A stretch of DNA of 64,000 nucleotides from Limanda limanda (lineage: Eukaryota > Chordata > Actinopteri > Pleuronectiformes > Pleuronectidae), in the NCBI RefSeq assembly GCF_963576545.1, contig NC_083647.1:7109007-7173006 (forward strand), written 5' to 3'. This document shows, piece by piece, positions 42,560-55,146 of this stretch. A model generated the notes under the pieces. The model was not told where the DNA came from. It saw nothing but the letters and a program-made list of their open reading frames with translations, and searched no databases. The position numbers and the translations under genes were made by a program. The first letter of the stretch is position 1, and each line of letters starts with the position of its first letter.

Positions 42560-42897
42560 TTACAACCTGTCAGACATGTTATTTTTTATAAATACTTTAA
42601 AGATTTACACACCTGTCTATTTATGTTAGACACTAACTTTTCTCACCAGTCTTGTAAATATTGTAATTTTGTTTATGTGCTCTGTTACATGCAACATCTA
42701 TTGTACTTCTGTCCGTCCAGGGAGAGAAGTCCCTCACATGAAACTCTCCCTGAGGTTTTCATGTATTTTTTCACTGCTAAGTTTTTTCAGGAACAGTTTG
42801 CAGGAAAGAGGATGTAACACCTTGGCAAGCCCTTTGAGGCAAATTGTAATTTATGAATATGGGCTATGCAAATCAAAATTGTATTGATTGATATCAC
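42560..42897 (+). repeat. L2-type LINE/SINE 3' tail
   Basis: 'CTCTCCCTGAGGTTTTCATG' near 42744, then 'AGAGGATGTAACACCTTGGC', 'AAGCCCTTTGAGGCAAATTG', 'TATGGGCTATGCAAATCAAA' and a 'TTGTATTGATTGAT' end. This is the canonical order of a teleost L2-like 3' UTR ('ccctgaggttt', 'gtaaagccctctgaggcaaattg', 'gggctatacaaataaa'). It lies on the opposite strand to the ORF2 remnant just to the left, so it is a separate insertion. Confidence 0.75.
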
Positions 42898-44948
42898 AAA
42901 GCCCTTCCCATTGTTCTTTAGGGCAGATGTAAGCTGCATGGAGGATATCAGACTGTTGTTGGCCGATGACATTCGATCAGTTGGTCTCAAACTCGGCTAT
43001 AAACAAATAAAAGTGATCCCTGCAGTGGAATTGAGATATTACTTCCTGGATGCTGTGTCACCCCTCACCTGAAAACTCATTATATTTCTGTGTTTTAAAG
43101 GCATCTGATGGGAGAATCTCCTGCTGCGTTCTTCATATGTGAAAAGCAAACTTAGGACAAAGTTCAGATCCCATTGTGCGGACATTCTCCACAGTTCATT
43201 CTTAAAACAGCTTTGGGCCTCTGAAGCAGCTGGCAGTGTTCACACTGTAAAGTGACTGATCCTATCACAAGCCAACCTTTTCTTTAGTAGTAGTATTTCA
43301 GCCTCTCTTTGAGGTAAGGTAAACAAAACTAAAGAAGCAGAGTGGTGTCTTGTTAGTTCACAACAAACTGTAAATGACAAACTTCCTGGTGTCAGATGCT
43401 TGAATAAACACCTCATACGAATGCATTTTTGACGGAAACATTTTCTCTGTAATCTTGAGATAATGGGACATCATCTTGCCCCGTTTAATAGAATGTGAGA
43501 GTAGCAGGATTGTATTCTGTCCCTTCCGAGTCTATTTCTCTCGGGGCGAAATGATTAACTACTGATCTATTCCGGCAAGAGCGAGTTGTTGATAGATCTG
43601 TTCCGGGCTCAGAAAAGTCTCGGTGCTGAAAATGCGTGAAGTTTGACTAAAACTTCTGATATTGGGCTGATTTTATTTCACTATGAGCCAGACAAGATTT
43701 CTGCATTAATGGAATTCTGTTACAGGCATTAATAAAAAGTTATTACTTTATGGATCACTGTCACGCCTTGCATTTCTGGCAAATAAATAAGGATTTTCTC
43801 ATAAATCCTATAGTTCACACAATAAATATAAAGCATTACAATATGCTGTATATTGTTGTATATATTGCCCGACATATAGTTTATTCTCCTGCTTCCCAAC
43901 AGGGGTAAAAATCTAATGCAATCAGGGTTTATGGAAGCTCATAACTGGACTGGAAAGCCTCATAGGTTTCAAGCAATATGGAGTCATATTTTTTCAAATG
44001 CAATAAGCTAATTCTCACTAGTCCTCACACACTGAAAAAGGTATATTGATTCTGTGGAGGCAGGCAAGCTGAAACAAGGTCATTCCAATAATATGACAAA
44101 GAGTATGAATAAGAAAAATGCTCAAAACTTATACCTGCTACTTATTTTCAGTCTATACGGCTTTAATTTGCCAGTGCAGAGGAGCCTTGTGACACAGATG
44201 TAATAACACAACGTGCCAGACTTGGACGGCGCCATGCACATCTATACCAAAGCACAAGTTCTCACGGGAGAGATGCTTTCTGTCTGCATAAATAAAATGC
44301 ATGAGCTCCCTGGCTGAAATTAAGAGATAGCAGCACAGGAAAAATAAAGTTGATTGATGATTAATAGATGTCGTCAAAACTCATCTCCCGAGGTGCACCT
44401 CACCACGCCGAGTTCCGCCAGCTGTTTCCCTGACAGTACGGGCCTTCATTAGTACCCAAGATGAAGACATCATATGCAGCCAACACCACACATGCACCAC
44501 TCCTGTGGGCACACGCATCTACGTCCTGCTAACGAAGCATGTTCTGTCTTTCCTGTGAGCATCCTTCAAAGACTTCCATACATCCATCGCATCTTGTGCT
44601 TACAGCAAATTAACTTGATCCTCTCTTATCCTCAAAGCTTTGTCACCTGGTCCATTCCCCTTCATTATGACAGCTATCAGCCGTGGCCTCCTGTTAATGG
44701 GATTATCCTACATGTTTCACTATAGGGGGAATGTGTAGGCCGCTGGGAATGATCTTGTCTGTCTGCACAGGCCTCTATTTTGCTGTGGAGCTGCAGTAAA
44801 AAGAGAGTGTCTTCCTACATGAGAAACCCAGAATCCAAATGAATGGTGTCTGCATTGGACTATTCTGCTCCGTACGATATATACCAAGTATCTATACAGG
44901 GAGAAGGTACTGTGCGGAGGGGAATGCAAAACAGAGCAGTCACAACAT
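42898..44948. other. No gene seen
   Basis: AT-rich sequence. About 50 bases near 44290-44340 (GGCTGAAATTAAGAGATAGC, then GTTGATTGATGA) resemble 46410-46460 (GGCTGAAACGAGGAGATAGC, then GTGATTGATGA), suggesting a dispersed repeat or local duplication. Confidence 0.45.
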
Positions 44949-45488
44949 TAAAGGGATAGTTCAAAGAAAAAGAAAAATGCCCTCATTATCTCCTCACCAC
45001 TATGCCAATGAAGGGGTGGGTGAAGTGTTTGAGTCCACAATAAACCTTTGGAGTCTCAGGGGTAAACAGTGTTGCAGGCGAATCCAATACAATTGAAGTA
45101 AACAGAAAAGTTCACTGGAGGTTGCTGAGCTAGTGGACGCAGTCACATGATGGTGTGTCCGAGGGCCTGGGAACGATCCTCGTAGAAAGATATCAATGGA
45201 ATATAAGGCTTAAAACATGGTGTAAATTACCTTGGTCTGAGTCGAATATGAATGTCGGGGCTCGTGGACACTTTGATGACACCATAAGAGTAGTATGGAG
45301 GCATTTTATATTTTTTCTGTTGTTTTATTACGTCTTAAGTCTCGGTAACCGTTGACTTCAATTGTATCAGATTCAGCAACGATTTACTTCTGAGACTCCA
45401 GAAGTGTATTTGTGGACTCAAACACTATCAGCATAGTGGTGAGTGGATAATGACTAGATTTTCATTTTCCTGTGAACTATCCCTTTAA
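44949..45488. mobile_element. Full-length foldback MITE with TTAA ends
   Basis: Begins TTAAAGGGATAGTTCA (44949 on, allowing for one base) and ends TGAACTATCCCTTTAA (45473-45488). The ends are perfect inverted repeats and TTAA may be the target duplication. The outer 150-160 bases of each side are imperfect reverse complements: 'GTGTTTGAGTCCAC' left, 'GTGGACTCAAACAC' right, and 'ACAATTGAAGT' left, 'ACTTCAATTGT' right. The middle (about 45113-45340) is unique to this copy or family. A truncated relative is at 8030-8392. Confidence 0.85.
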
Positions 45489-48185
45489 AACTATTTACCA
45501 GTTTGAATGCTGTAATAGAAAAAGTGTATGTAAGAGGAGAACAAGGTGGTAGATGGCCCTGTAAGCTTACGCCTGTTTGGTGCGTGGGTTGTGTACGTCA
45601 AAAATGAATGCAAAAAATGCTTGATGCAGTACTCATAGAAAGGTCGGGGGCAGTAGCAAGTCCTTGACAGTGTGCACGTTATTAGTTACAGAAAAGAGCA
45701 GAGAGTTTTGTGTGACATGATCCATAATAACCCACATTTGTACAGTGTGTCATCGCTTTTTCTGTCTTGAACTTAACTTAAAATGTTAAAACAAGTGTCA
45801 CCATCTTTGTTTATGTTTACCGAAACACAAATCTGGAAGTGGCATAGAAAGATCGGTCAGAGTCAGAGCTTATAGAGCGGAGCGCTCTACCATGGTTAGT
45901 CAGAGTTCTGTGGTTGTGTGCCCTCTACTGGAGCCCTCTAATAGTTTCTATGCAAGAATGTGAACAATAATGTTCCCGATGCAGCCAGCCGTCTACTCTT
46001 CAGACCTCACGTCCCATCAGCTTTTTACCAACCACAACTGTGATTTATTCCTGAACCTTGATAAGTGCTGTAATTGCTCCTATTTCACTTAGTGTTCCAT
46101 AACCATTTATTTACCAGTCATTAAACGTATCTATATAGCAGAGGCTGTATTTTGTATTTAATCAGTGGAATTGGTTCCTAAAAGGATTTAGTCGCTGATT
46201 ATAATTTATAATTATTCAATATCACCATTCCTGTCAGGGTGACAGGGATGAAGTAACACACCTCTTGTGAATTCATGTGTTGCCAAGAGAATCAGGCCTT
46301 GACTTGAAACTGTCTCATTTTTAGAGGCATAATATCCTCATGCTCCCTTTTTCATTACAATTATAATTTAGCACAAGTTCTGCCTGTATAAATATCAGGT
46401 AGGAGGTGTCAGGCTGAAACGAGGAGATAGCAGCAAAGAAAATGAAAGTGTGATTGATGAAGTACTCTATATTGAATTTACAATTTGGGATCTTCTGGTA
46501 GGTCTATATTTGATTTAATAATGAAAAACACTTGTTGGTCGCAAACAACCACACTTTGTGAAACTATTTGCAAGATTCGGTGGGGCCAAAATGTCTGAAA
46601 CAACCTTGTGTATTTATTAGGGCATCCAAATCCTCGGATGGACAACTGACGAGGCTTTCAGGGACAGTGTTTTTTGTGGGGCAGAGGGGTCTCCTTTTAT
46701 TGCAGAATTTGGCCTTGCAGATCTTTGTTTATTTATATATATTTTGGGGTCTATTGCCTTCATTGAGAGGACAGTGCATGAGTGCAAGCATGAAGTGGGG
46801 AGAGAATAAGGGAAGGACTGGGTCTGAACCGTCCCTGCAGTCACAGAAAATACATAATATGCCCTGTTTATAAGGAAGGTTGTGTTAGTTTGATGATTAT
46901 TGAACCTAAATGGAGACTTGCACCAAAAAAGGCAGGTTGTTGCAGTAAAGATATTCAATATGAGTAAAGAGGCTCACAGTAGCTCTGGGTGGGAGACAGG
47001 AGAATCTCTGGGAATCCAACTCAAAGATGGAAAACACTGTAACAGACAAACTGACAATGAGGATCACAGTCCATCATGGAGGAGAAATACACAGAATAAC
47101 TGAATGCAGGTGAAACACATGCGGGTGGGGCTGCAAAGTGGGAAAACTGGATAGGAATGAAAACCAATAAACACACATGGTGAGTGATATCAAAAAATAA
47201 AACAGGTAATTATGAGTTAACATTTTTTTGATTTTAAAGAGAACTTTAATAAGGGGAGCTCATGACATGGAAACTTGCCTCAGATCAACTCACATTTTGT
47301 GTTGTATTTCTGATAGCAGGATGATGTATGTGGGATTGAATCATTGGAGTACAGTCTGGGTGTTAATGGTAATGGAGACACATGTCACCCACTGTAGCTC
47401 TGCGGATCATAGAGGCAGATCAAAATAAAAAACGCTATGCACCTATCACATATTCAAAAGAGGAAGATGGATTTGAACCTTTAGTGACTTGTCTCCTGCC
47501 AGAGAGAACTGAAACAACTTCACTGGACATTCTGCAACTCAAACCGGGCACATCTGACGCCTCCAGATGAAAGACAGAAACCTCAGCAGCGTTAATCTGC
47601 TGTGTCACTGGTATTGATCAACCACATCATCCACGCCTGCAGACATTTCATCCTCCTTTTCTGCTACATGGCAGGAGAAGCTGCACTTATTTCCCCTTCA
47701 ATCCACCCAAGCAGCTTATCATGTGAGAGCATCTAAATATCCTGCAGACAGGCAATCCAAAATCCACAGGAGAGTTTCCCCGGCCTGCGGTGGGCTCGCT
47801 GCGTTGTTTGTATTCTTGTCACATGGCGTTGAACCTTGTCTCACTTGCAGGAGGAAAGTGGCACTGCTGTCTCCATCCACTGTTACTTGGTATTCCAGTG
47901 GCCGTGGAGGAGGGAAGGAGCGAGTTTTAATGCCAGGGGACGGAACAGGCAGTGACAGAATCTCCCCGACGTCTCTTTATGGAGTCTTCCTGAAAAACAA
48001 AGTCAATAAGACTTTGACCAATATCCGCGCCTCGGAAATATGGATTATCTGTCCCTGACTATGAGTCCTGGAGGGAGGTGCAGGGTGGCGGTGGTGGGGG
48101 CTGAGAGTGAGGCACGGTCTGGGATATGAACACAGATTGAGAGAGAGGAAGGGGCCAACAGAGCGATAGAGGGAGGCGGTCTTTG
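45489..48185. other. No gene seen
   Basis: No recognised gene. The frame at 47723-48058 (111 codons) was checked for splice-like context and family resemblance, and neither is convincing. Confidence 0.45.
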
Positions 48186-48440
48186 ATCAGAATCAGAATC
48201 AGAAAGGATTTATTGCCAAGTAGGTTTTACACCTACTTGGAATTTTCTTTGGTAAGTAGGTGCATACATTGAACATAAAGCATAAAAACACAATAAGTAC
48301 TTCACATAAGAAATAAATAACTGCATATAAAACAAAACTAAAATATATACAAGATGTAAAAAGTTAAATAAAAAGTAAAATGCAAAACAGGAGAGAAATG
48401 TGGATGTGCAATATGCAATATACTGTTATTTGTGTTAATG
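48186..48440 (-). repeat. LINE 3' tail, reverse orientation
   Basis: Starts 'GATCAGAATCAGAATCAGAA' and 'AGGATTTATTGCCAAGTAGG', then 'CACCTACTTGGAATTTTCTT' and 'GGTGCATACATTGAACATAA'. This is the reverse complement of the teleost LINE ending 'ggcaataaa...ttctgattctgattctg'. It is the same family as the remnant at 125-301. Confidence 0.7.
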
Positions 48441-48530
48441 TAACACAGAATTGAGGCGTAGTTGCGGGATAAGAGTCCAAGTCAGGTTGCTTTTGGATTT
48501 AGCAGACATCATTGAGATACAGGTGCTGGA

Positions 48531-48552
48531 GGGGGGGGGGGGGGGGGGGGGG
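48531..48552. repeat. Poly-G run (22)
   Basis: Twenty-two consecutive G, followed by CGGGAGGAGGCGGG and then a GGGGGGG and GA run up to 48600. It could form a G-quadruplex. Its length is likely unstable in sequencing and in vivo. Confidence 0.95.
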
Positions 48553-49569
48553 CGGGAGGAGGCGGGCTGCCACGAACCAGAGGGGGGGAGAGAGAGAGAG
48601 CCAGCATTCTGAAAACAATATGACAGCATGCACTGCACCCCTGTATCTGTCTGCTGTGGGCAGCCGTGGCTCAGGAGGGGCGGTGGGTTTGTCACCAACC
48701 ACACAGGGTTCCTTTCCTGTCTCCACCATTCCGTGCGCCAATGTGCCCCCGGGCATGATACTGAACCCCAAATTGCCTCTTAGAAAGTTCTGCCTACAGA
48801 TGCAGTGTATGAATGTGCAGTGTATGAATAAGTAGTTGCTCATCACTCCCATGATATCAATATAATCATATCGGTGGGAGTGATTAATTCGGAGCCTAGA
48901 CGCCCGACACTAACTACACTTCTACTGCTGGAATAAACGTTTGAACGTGAGTTGTCTGTCTGAACTGCACTTGTGGGAGACGTCTGGTCACCGTACACTG
49001 AGCATCCTGCAAGAACATTTTCATACTCTGAACTCTTTTCTGTGAGGTTTTCTCACATCAATGTTTCAGACACACACTTGTCATAAAATGCTTGTTTCAG
49101 CATGATGGATGTCACCAGTTCCAGAGGAGCGCCTTCTCCTATCAGATTTTATCATTAGATTATATTCCACTCCCCTGAAACAGCCTTATATGATGCAATG
49201 AGATAAGATGATAGATTATCACAGCCCTCGGCAGGTGATGTTGTCAGTGCAGCTGAGGATAATACTGGACAAATGGCTGCAAAAAGACTCTGAGGCAGCT
49301 GTCAGAGTGGTACGATCCTCCCTCAGCTGTTAAGCTGCTGCGCTGAAAAAATGTCATTAAAAATGTCAAAGTATGGAAAATACAAAAACAACTTGTCAGT
49401 AAGTTGGCAAGGTCGTGATGATGCTGATATGATGAACAGAATATTAACGCTGAATTAAGTCGTAGTTGTATATTTCGTTTAACTTGATTTTTGCTTCATG
49501 TTTAAAATCCAAATTTGAATTCCAGCTCCTGTCTAACTGTCCTTTCCCCTGAATCAATGCAGACTTTTC
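48553..49569. other. No gene seen
   Basis: No recognised gene or repeat beyond the GA-rich flank of the G-run. Confidence 0.45.
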
Positions 49570-49796
49570 ACCAACTGCCTCACAATACCAGCCATATTCA
49601 CACTCACAATCATACAGTGCTTCTATACGCAGCCATTTTTCTCTGTCACACACCTTTTATACACTGCCAGCACATCCATCAGGGGCAATTTGGGGTTCAG
49701 TATCAGTATGTGGACTGGAGGAACTGGGGATGGAACCACCAACACTCTAGTTAGAGGACAAGTTTCTATACCTCCTGAGCCCCAGCTGCCTCACTC
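49570..49796 (+). repeat. Teleost interspersed repeat fragment (copy 2)
   Basis: 'CACATCCATCAGGGGCAATT', 'TGGGGTTCAGTATCAGTATG', 'GGGGATGGAACCACCAACAC' and 'CTCCTGAGCCCCAGCTGCC' match copy 1 at 36860-37035 in order. This copy extends further left ('TATTCACACTCACAATCATA'). Confidence 0.6.
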
Positions 49797-50929
49797 ATAA
49801 ATTGTATATATACTATACCACTCAGGAATTGTGTAACCTGTACCTATAGTGGGCATGTTCCACTAATCAATTGTATAAGCCACTCAGTGTGTTGGTATGA
49901 ATGTTTCTTGAAAAGGCTGATTATGTCATTTACTATGTTTACATGTATTAATCCTAATCTGAACCAGACATTGTTTTGAGTATGATGTTTACATAAGTCA
50001 CTAATAGCGTATTCAATTCATATTCCTGTTAACATAGCATAGCCTCCTAATCAATAATCACATAATTATTGCATCAGCGCTGCACATAGCTGCATAAATT
50101 CAAACACACCCAATGCTGTGAAATTCTAATAAGATGTTATAATGTGATTCAGATAATGATTCTGTTATTATCAGTGTCATCACATAGCAACCTTCATGAG
50201 TATTCTCTGGTGAACCTCCCTCCACCACGTCAGCGGGACAACTATATATTTGCCAGTGATTCTAAAACGACCCAAATCACCTGCACATGAAAAATTCAGA
50301 GGCACATTTTCTTCCAAATCGCACATAATGTACCTCGGACCATCGCCCCAGCCTCCCTCCGATGCCTGCATTAAAGAGTCAAGCTACAGTCAGGATTCAC
50401 ACATCCACGAGAGAGACAATCACGTTTGTTTACCACATTTAAAATGACGAGTGAGGCTGTCGCTCTGACTGACGGGTGATCTCATGGACTTTCAGTACGT
50501 GATTCTCACCACTGTAGACGTCAGCCACATGCAGGTCTACGTCACACGTATTTCTCTGGAAAGTAAACTCAGAGTTCTGACACATAAAAAAACAGGAACA
50601 CAAACTGCAGCTCTGGTTCAAAGTCAGCAGCTCACTGACTATTTCCCACAAATTTTCGTTACATATTTTACTGTGAACCATGGTGTTTGTTCATTTGTCT
50701 TGGTATACATTTTTAAAAAGTGAAAGTATGGAAAAAAAATCCAAAAGAAAATCAGATTGAACTGTTAAAACATTATAATATTGACCTGATTGAGAAAGTA
50801 TGTATGTAAGCACCATTTTCAGACCTGTGTCATTGTATTTAAGCATTATGTACATATTCGTTTTTGTGCTATCAATCATTTTACATCAAATTTTAAAACC
50901 TACCTTTTTTTTAAATCTTGATTCTGCTT
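49797..50929. other. No gene seen
   Basis: AT-rich sequence with no recognised gene or repeat. Confidence 0.45.
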
Positions 50930-51128
50930 GATTCTTGAGTGTGTTTTTTATCTAATTTATTTCTGTCTTGCGTGTTGTTTATTGCACTTGTGTGTTGTTT
51001 ATTGCACTTTTCTTCAGCTTTCTCTTTCAAAACCTTTTCCTTCCACATGTTTGTAAAGCACGTTGGCTCAAATCCAGTTGTTTTGAATCATTTATATAAA
51101 TAAATCCTATATGAATCTGACTTGACAT
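50930..51128 (+). repeat. LINE 3' tail remnant
   Basis: 'TTGTAAAGCACGTTGGCTCA' is followed by 'TCATTTATATAAATAAATCC' and 'GAATCTGACTTGAC'. This is the typical teleost L2-like ending ('tgtaaagcactttga...tatataaataaa...ttgacttgac'). A duplicated 'GTGTTGTTTATTGCACTT' block lies upstream (50973-51010). Confidence 0.6.
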
Positions 51129-54100
51129 GTACAGTATATGTGTTAATCGCAGTGTAACGTCCTATGGGAGTTTTCACATCATTTAGCTTTTTCTGTAAAT
51201 AAAGTGTAAAATGTAGCTGGACATAATGTTGACTTTGCTGTTTAACAGGTGAACAAAAAAAATTATAGAATATTCCATTAGCAATTTACAATTCATACAA
51301 TGGCTTTTCTTTTCCAGAATTAGGTTGGGGCCTCGACTTTTTTACAAAACTCTTCCTAAGTGCAGATATTTAAAAACTCAAGTTCCTTTGCTTTCATGTG
51401 TACATTTAAGACAGAACCTTTGGGAAACTATGGCGTCACAGCTTAATTAATGCTTTGTGTAATGAGAAAGAACAAAACAACAACAACAGTGGTGGCTATA
51501 TATATGTTTCTCTATGTTTGGTTAGCACTACATCGTCTTATAAGGTCTAATTTAGTTTGCTTTTAAATGAAGCATCACTGCACCACATCACCTGTAGTCA
51601 CATGCATCTGACTTGTCCAAAATTACTTAGACCCAACAACAGCATTCTTCTATGGTATTTGAAGGACCGCTGATGTAGACTTTATCGCCCGCTACTGGCC
51701 TGGCCCGTCAATATTTTACAAAACAAGATTTTTTTTAAACGAAGGGGACACTGTTCAAATCCAAATATCTGCAGCAGTGTAGACCATACAGTAGTCACTG
51801 TTGTTGAATTGCAAAATACCACCAAAAAAAACAACACAATTTATTTTGCACAACAGGAAGAAAGTTGGAGGAAATTGTCCCGGTCAATTTACAGCACAAC
51901 CATGGCTTCTTGTTCAGCATCACCTTTAGCCATTTCCTCGATGTAACAAATTAAGCAACATGTACTGATTGAGGTGGCGACATAAAGTTGACATAGCCGG
52001 AAGAAAATGGGGCCAAATGAGTTTCTCATTACTGGTTAAAGGTGGAGACACTCTCATCATCTCGGTGAGATACAAGCTCAGCATACAGGTGGTTGTTACA
52101 TAACTCCAAATGTCCGGCTGAGCTCATTGTCTCTCCACTGTGACAGTATCTCACAGTCAGAGTGGATGCTTCAGAGAGGTCAGCCCCTGATACAGTAACT
52201 CCAGGGATGTGGAAGCTGCACCACGGATCCAATCCACCAAGAGTCTTAAGGACCTGATGAAGAAGAGCTTCAACTGCCCGTGATGTGTGAAATACGAGTC
52301 AGGTGAAATCAGGAAGGTGGGCTGATGTGAAATTGGATGATAGAGTGGAAAAGGGGGGGTGGGAGAGGGTCCTCCCCCCCTCCCCCCTGGCCTGCAGTGA
52401 TTGATCTGTAGCGCTCGGCTGAAATTCATGGAGCTCACTCGTCTCTGTGTGACTTAATAAAAGTGAGACGTCTCACGCTGAAAAACAATCAACCAAGCAG
52501 CTCAGGTGGAAACAGAATGTGGACTTTAGAGATGCATTCAAGGACCAAGCAATATGTTTTTTACGTGTCATGGTAATTGTCCCCATTCAAATTAAATATA
52601 ATTGTCATGTGTTATTTTCACACCTGATAGTCTGAACGAAAGTTTAAATTAGATCCAGTTAGTTTTGGTCCTGTCATCCTTTCTATATGGCATGTCATAT
52701 AGTTTGTCTCTTCCCTTGTTTACAGGGGTTATTTATTGCTTTTATATATTATGATGAAAATTGGTAAACCCCAAATGATGTTGGCAAGACACCAAAAAAA
52801 TAAACCTTGTATTAAGATGAATTTAAAAGCACATTCTTGATATACAGGAAAAGCAATTGCAAGAAATAAAGATTTGAAAAATAATAGATTTCTGCCATTT
52901 CCCACGATATGGCCCGAAAAGTGCTAAGAGAACAAACATTTGAAAAGAAACCTTTCTGCGACAAAAAACTGATTTAATCTGCTGAAGAAGATCATGTGAT
53001 ATGACCAATTTTTTCCAGATTAGCCACTAAATGGACGACAAAGTGCGATTGCTGTGTGATTTGAGATACAGCACTAAACTATGATCATCCAGTGTTAATC
53101 TCTTAACAAGCTGGATTTAACTGATTTAACACGTATATCTTTGTGCCGTTTGCAATGTGGAATAACATCTTATTAACATTTGCCTTAATAGAATAAACAT
53201 AAAAAATAATAAAGCTGTAAAAGTAAAATTTTTAGGATATGTAAATGAAAATAGATGATAAAATAAAACCAGTTGAAACGGACAGATATTGGTGCCCAGG
53301 ACAGTTACTGTAATTCCCCTCTCACCCTTAATATGAATTTGGTGTTGGGAGGTGTTTGAGTGTAGAAACCAGGTCATTAGAATTTCACAGTGCAGCAGGA
53401 ACCACAGGTAGAGAAACAGTGTGATCAGTGGTTATGCTATCGACTCGTTATCCTCAACCGAACCTCAGCTACCTGCTGTGATGCAGATATTCAAAGTTCT
53501 CAGATTCATTTGTCTTCATAAAACAGAACCTGAGGCTGAAGGGAAAATGTTGTTATTTTCCAGTCTGATGTGGAATATGCAATTAAACCATCTCCATCTC
53601 GCACCACAGGATCTTTTCTACATCTGCACTGGTAAGCATTATCTTGCTGACATTCATTGAAAACCTTCAATCTTTGCTGTCCTTGCATCCGCAGCTCCTG
53701 CGGGACCTGACCTTTCCATAACAAGTTAAGTAATACACCCGGGAGTTTTGAGCGTATGGAAAAAGCAATATTCACCCCCCGCCACCACTACTGCACCATT
53801 ACTAGCCACGGCTTAGAGAGGGCTTTAGCCTGCAGTTCAATTTATTCTTATTTCATAGAGAGCAGCGGTGGGGGAGAGCCTTAGAGGATGAAAAAACACT
53901 CACGCTGCTTGATCTGAGGGTTCAGCGCTGTGGGATCACAAACAGAGAAGCCGTGACATGCAGGAGGGAAGGTTTCCCTCTGCTTTTGTTTCATGCACTG
54001 GGCCTCTAACAATTCAACAGCGAGTGCTGCGGTAGATGGAACTCAACAAACATTAAACCTTGTTTCACGCACATTCAAAAACAATATTTCATCTCACTCA

Positions 54101-54496
54101 AATACTCCTCAAGGTTTCTGTGTATTCATTCTGGCCGATGTAGCACACAAACCTCTGAAACAGTGGCTCCTTGAGTTCAGACGCAGGTACAACTGTGGCT
54201 GGCAGATTAGATCAGCTGGAGGTGGCTGATTAAAGTAAGCTCCATGGGTTGTTTGGAAAGTCTCTGGCTGAAAGGTACCAGAGGGGAACCAGCCCCAACC
54301 TCCAAGCCCACTCACTCCTTCTCATTGGCTTTAAATCCATAAACTGTGTATGAAGTGGAATTTAGTGTCTCCACTTCCTTCTGATGTACATATATGCTGC
54401 GAAAATACTAGAGAAATGAGTGCGGCCATCTTGCATCTTTGTGCTGCTGGAGTTTAGAGGTCCTGTCGATACACTCGCTGGACCAATCATGAGTCA
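51129..54496. other. No gene seen
   Basis: AT-rich with a purine/pyrimidine-rich patch at 52350-52390 (GGGGGGGTGGG, then CCCCCCC). No recognised gene or repeat ends. Confidence 0.45.
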
Positions 54497-54504
54497 GTCT
54501 AAAC
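54497..54504. repeat. hAT target-site duplication, left copy
   Basis: GTCTAAAC directly before the element. The identical octamer follows the right end at 56435-56442. An exact 8-bp duplication is the hallmark of hAT insertion. Confidence 0.9.
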
Positions 54505-55102
54505 CAGGGGTCTCAAACTCGCGGCCCGCGGGCCAATTGCGGCCCGCGGGACGATATTTTGTGGCCCCCACCTTAATATGAAAGTTTAATGTTAGTGCGG
54601 CCCGCACAAACATTGTAGCAGCTCCGCTGTTAGCTGCTGTGTGGGACAATGTTATGATGTTCTGGTTTCCTACTGTGTGCCTGACCAGTGAACGCAGCAT
54701 GCAAGTGTGTGACATGGGGGGCGGGGTCGTGTGTGTGTGTGTACGTGTGAGAGTGAGTGAGAGAGAGAGCCGGGAGAGAAAAGAGTGGCTTTGGATGTGC
54801 GGTGCAGGAGGGTGAAATTCATAGTTTTCCGCCCTCTTTCGCGCAGGTCATGATGTATCCAGTGCTTCATTTATAAATCACAAGGTGCCGGAACGCTAAG
54901 TACATATCACAGCGCAGGTACGACGAGCACAGGTCCCGGAACGCACATAAAACGCCGCTTAAAACAGCACACACATGCCACTTACAATGCAGTGGGACTT
55001 ATTTAGGCTATACTGCAGTGACGGTATCAGTCTTTATGTCAGTGATTAATAAAGTGGCGTCTTGAGCAAAGGCGACTTCTGTGTCCAGCGGAACGGAACA
55101 CA

Positions 55103-55146
<44 letters not shown>

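Noticed and set aside
47723..48058. 111-codon frame on the plus strand
   Set aside because: No family resemblance and no supporting splice or promoter context; length is within chance for a locally GC-richer stretch.
48499..48852. Overlapping frames with Gly or Pro runs
   Set aside because: Produced by the G22 homopolymer and its GA-rich flank.
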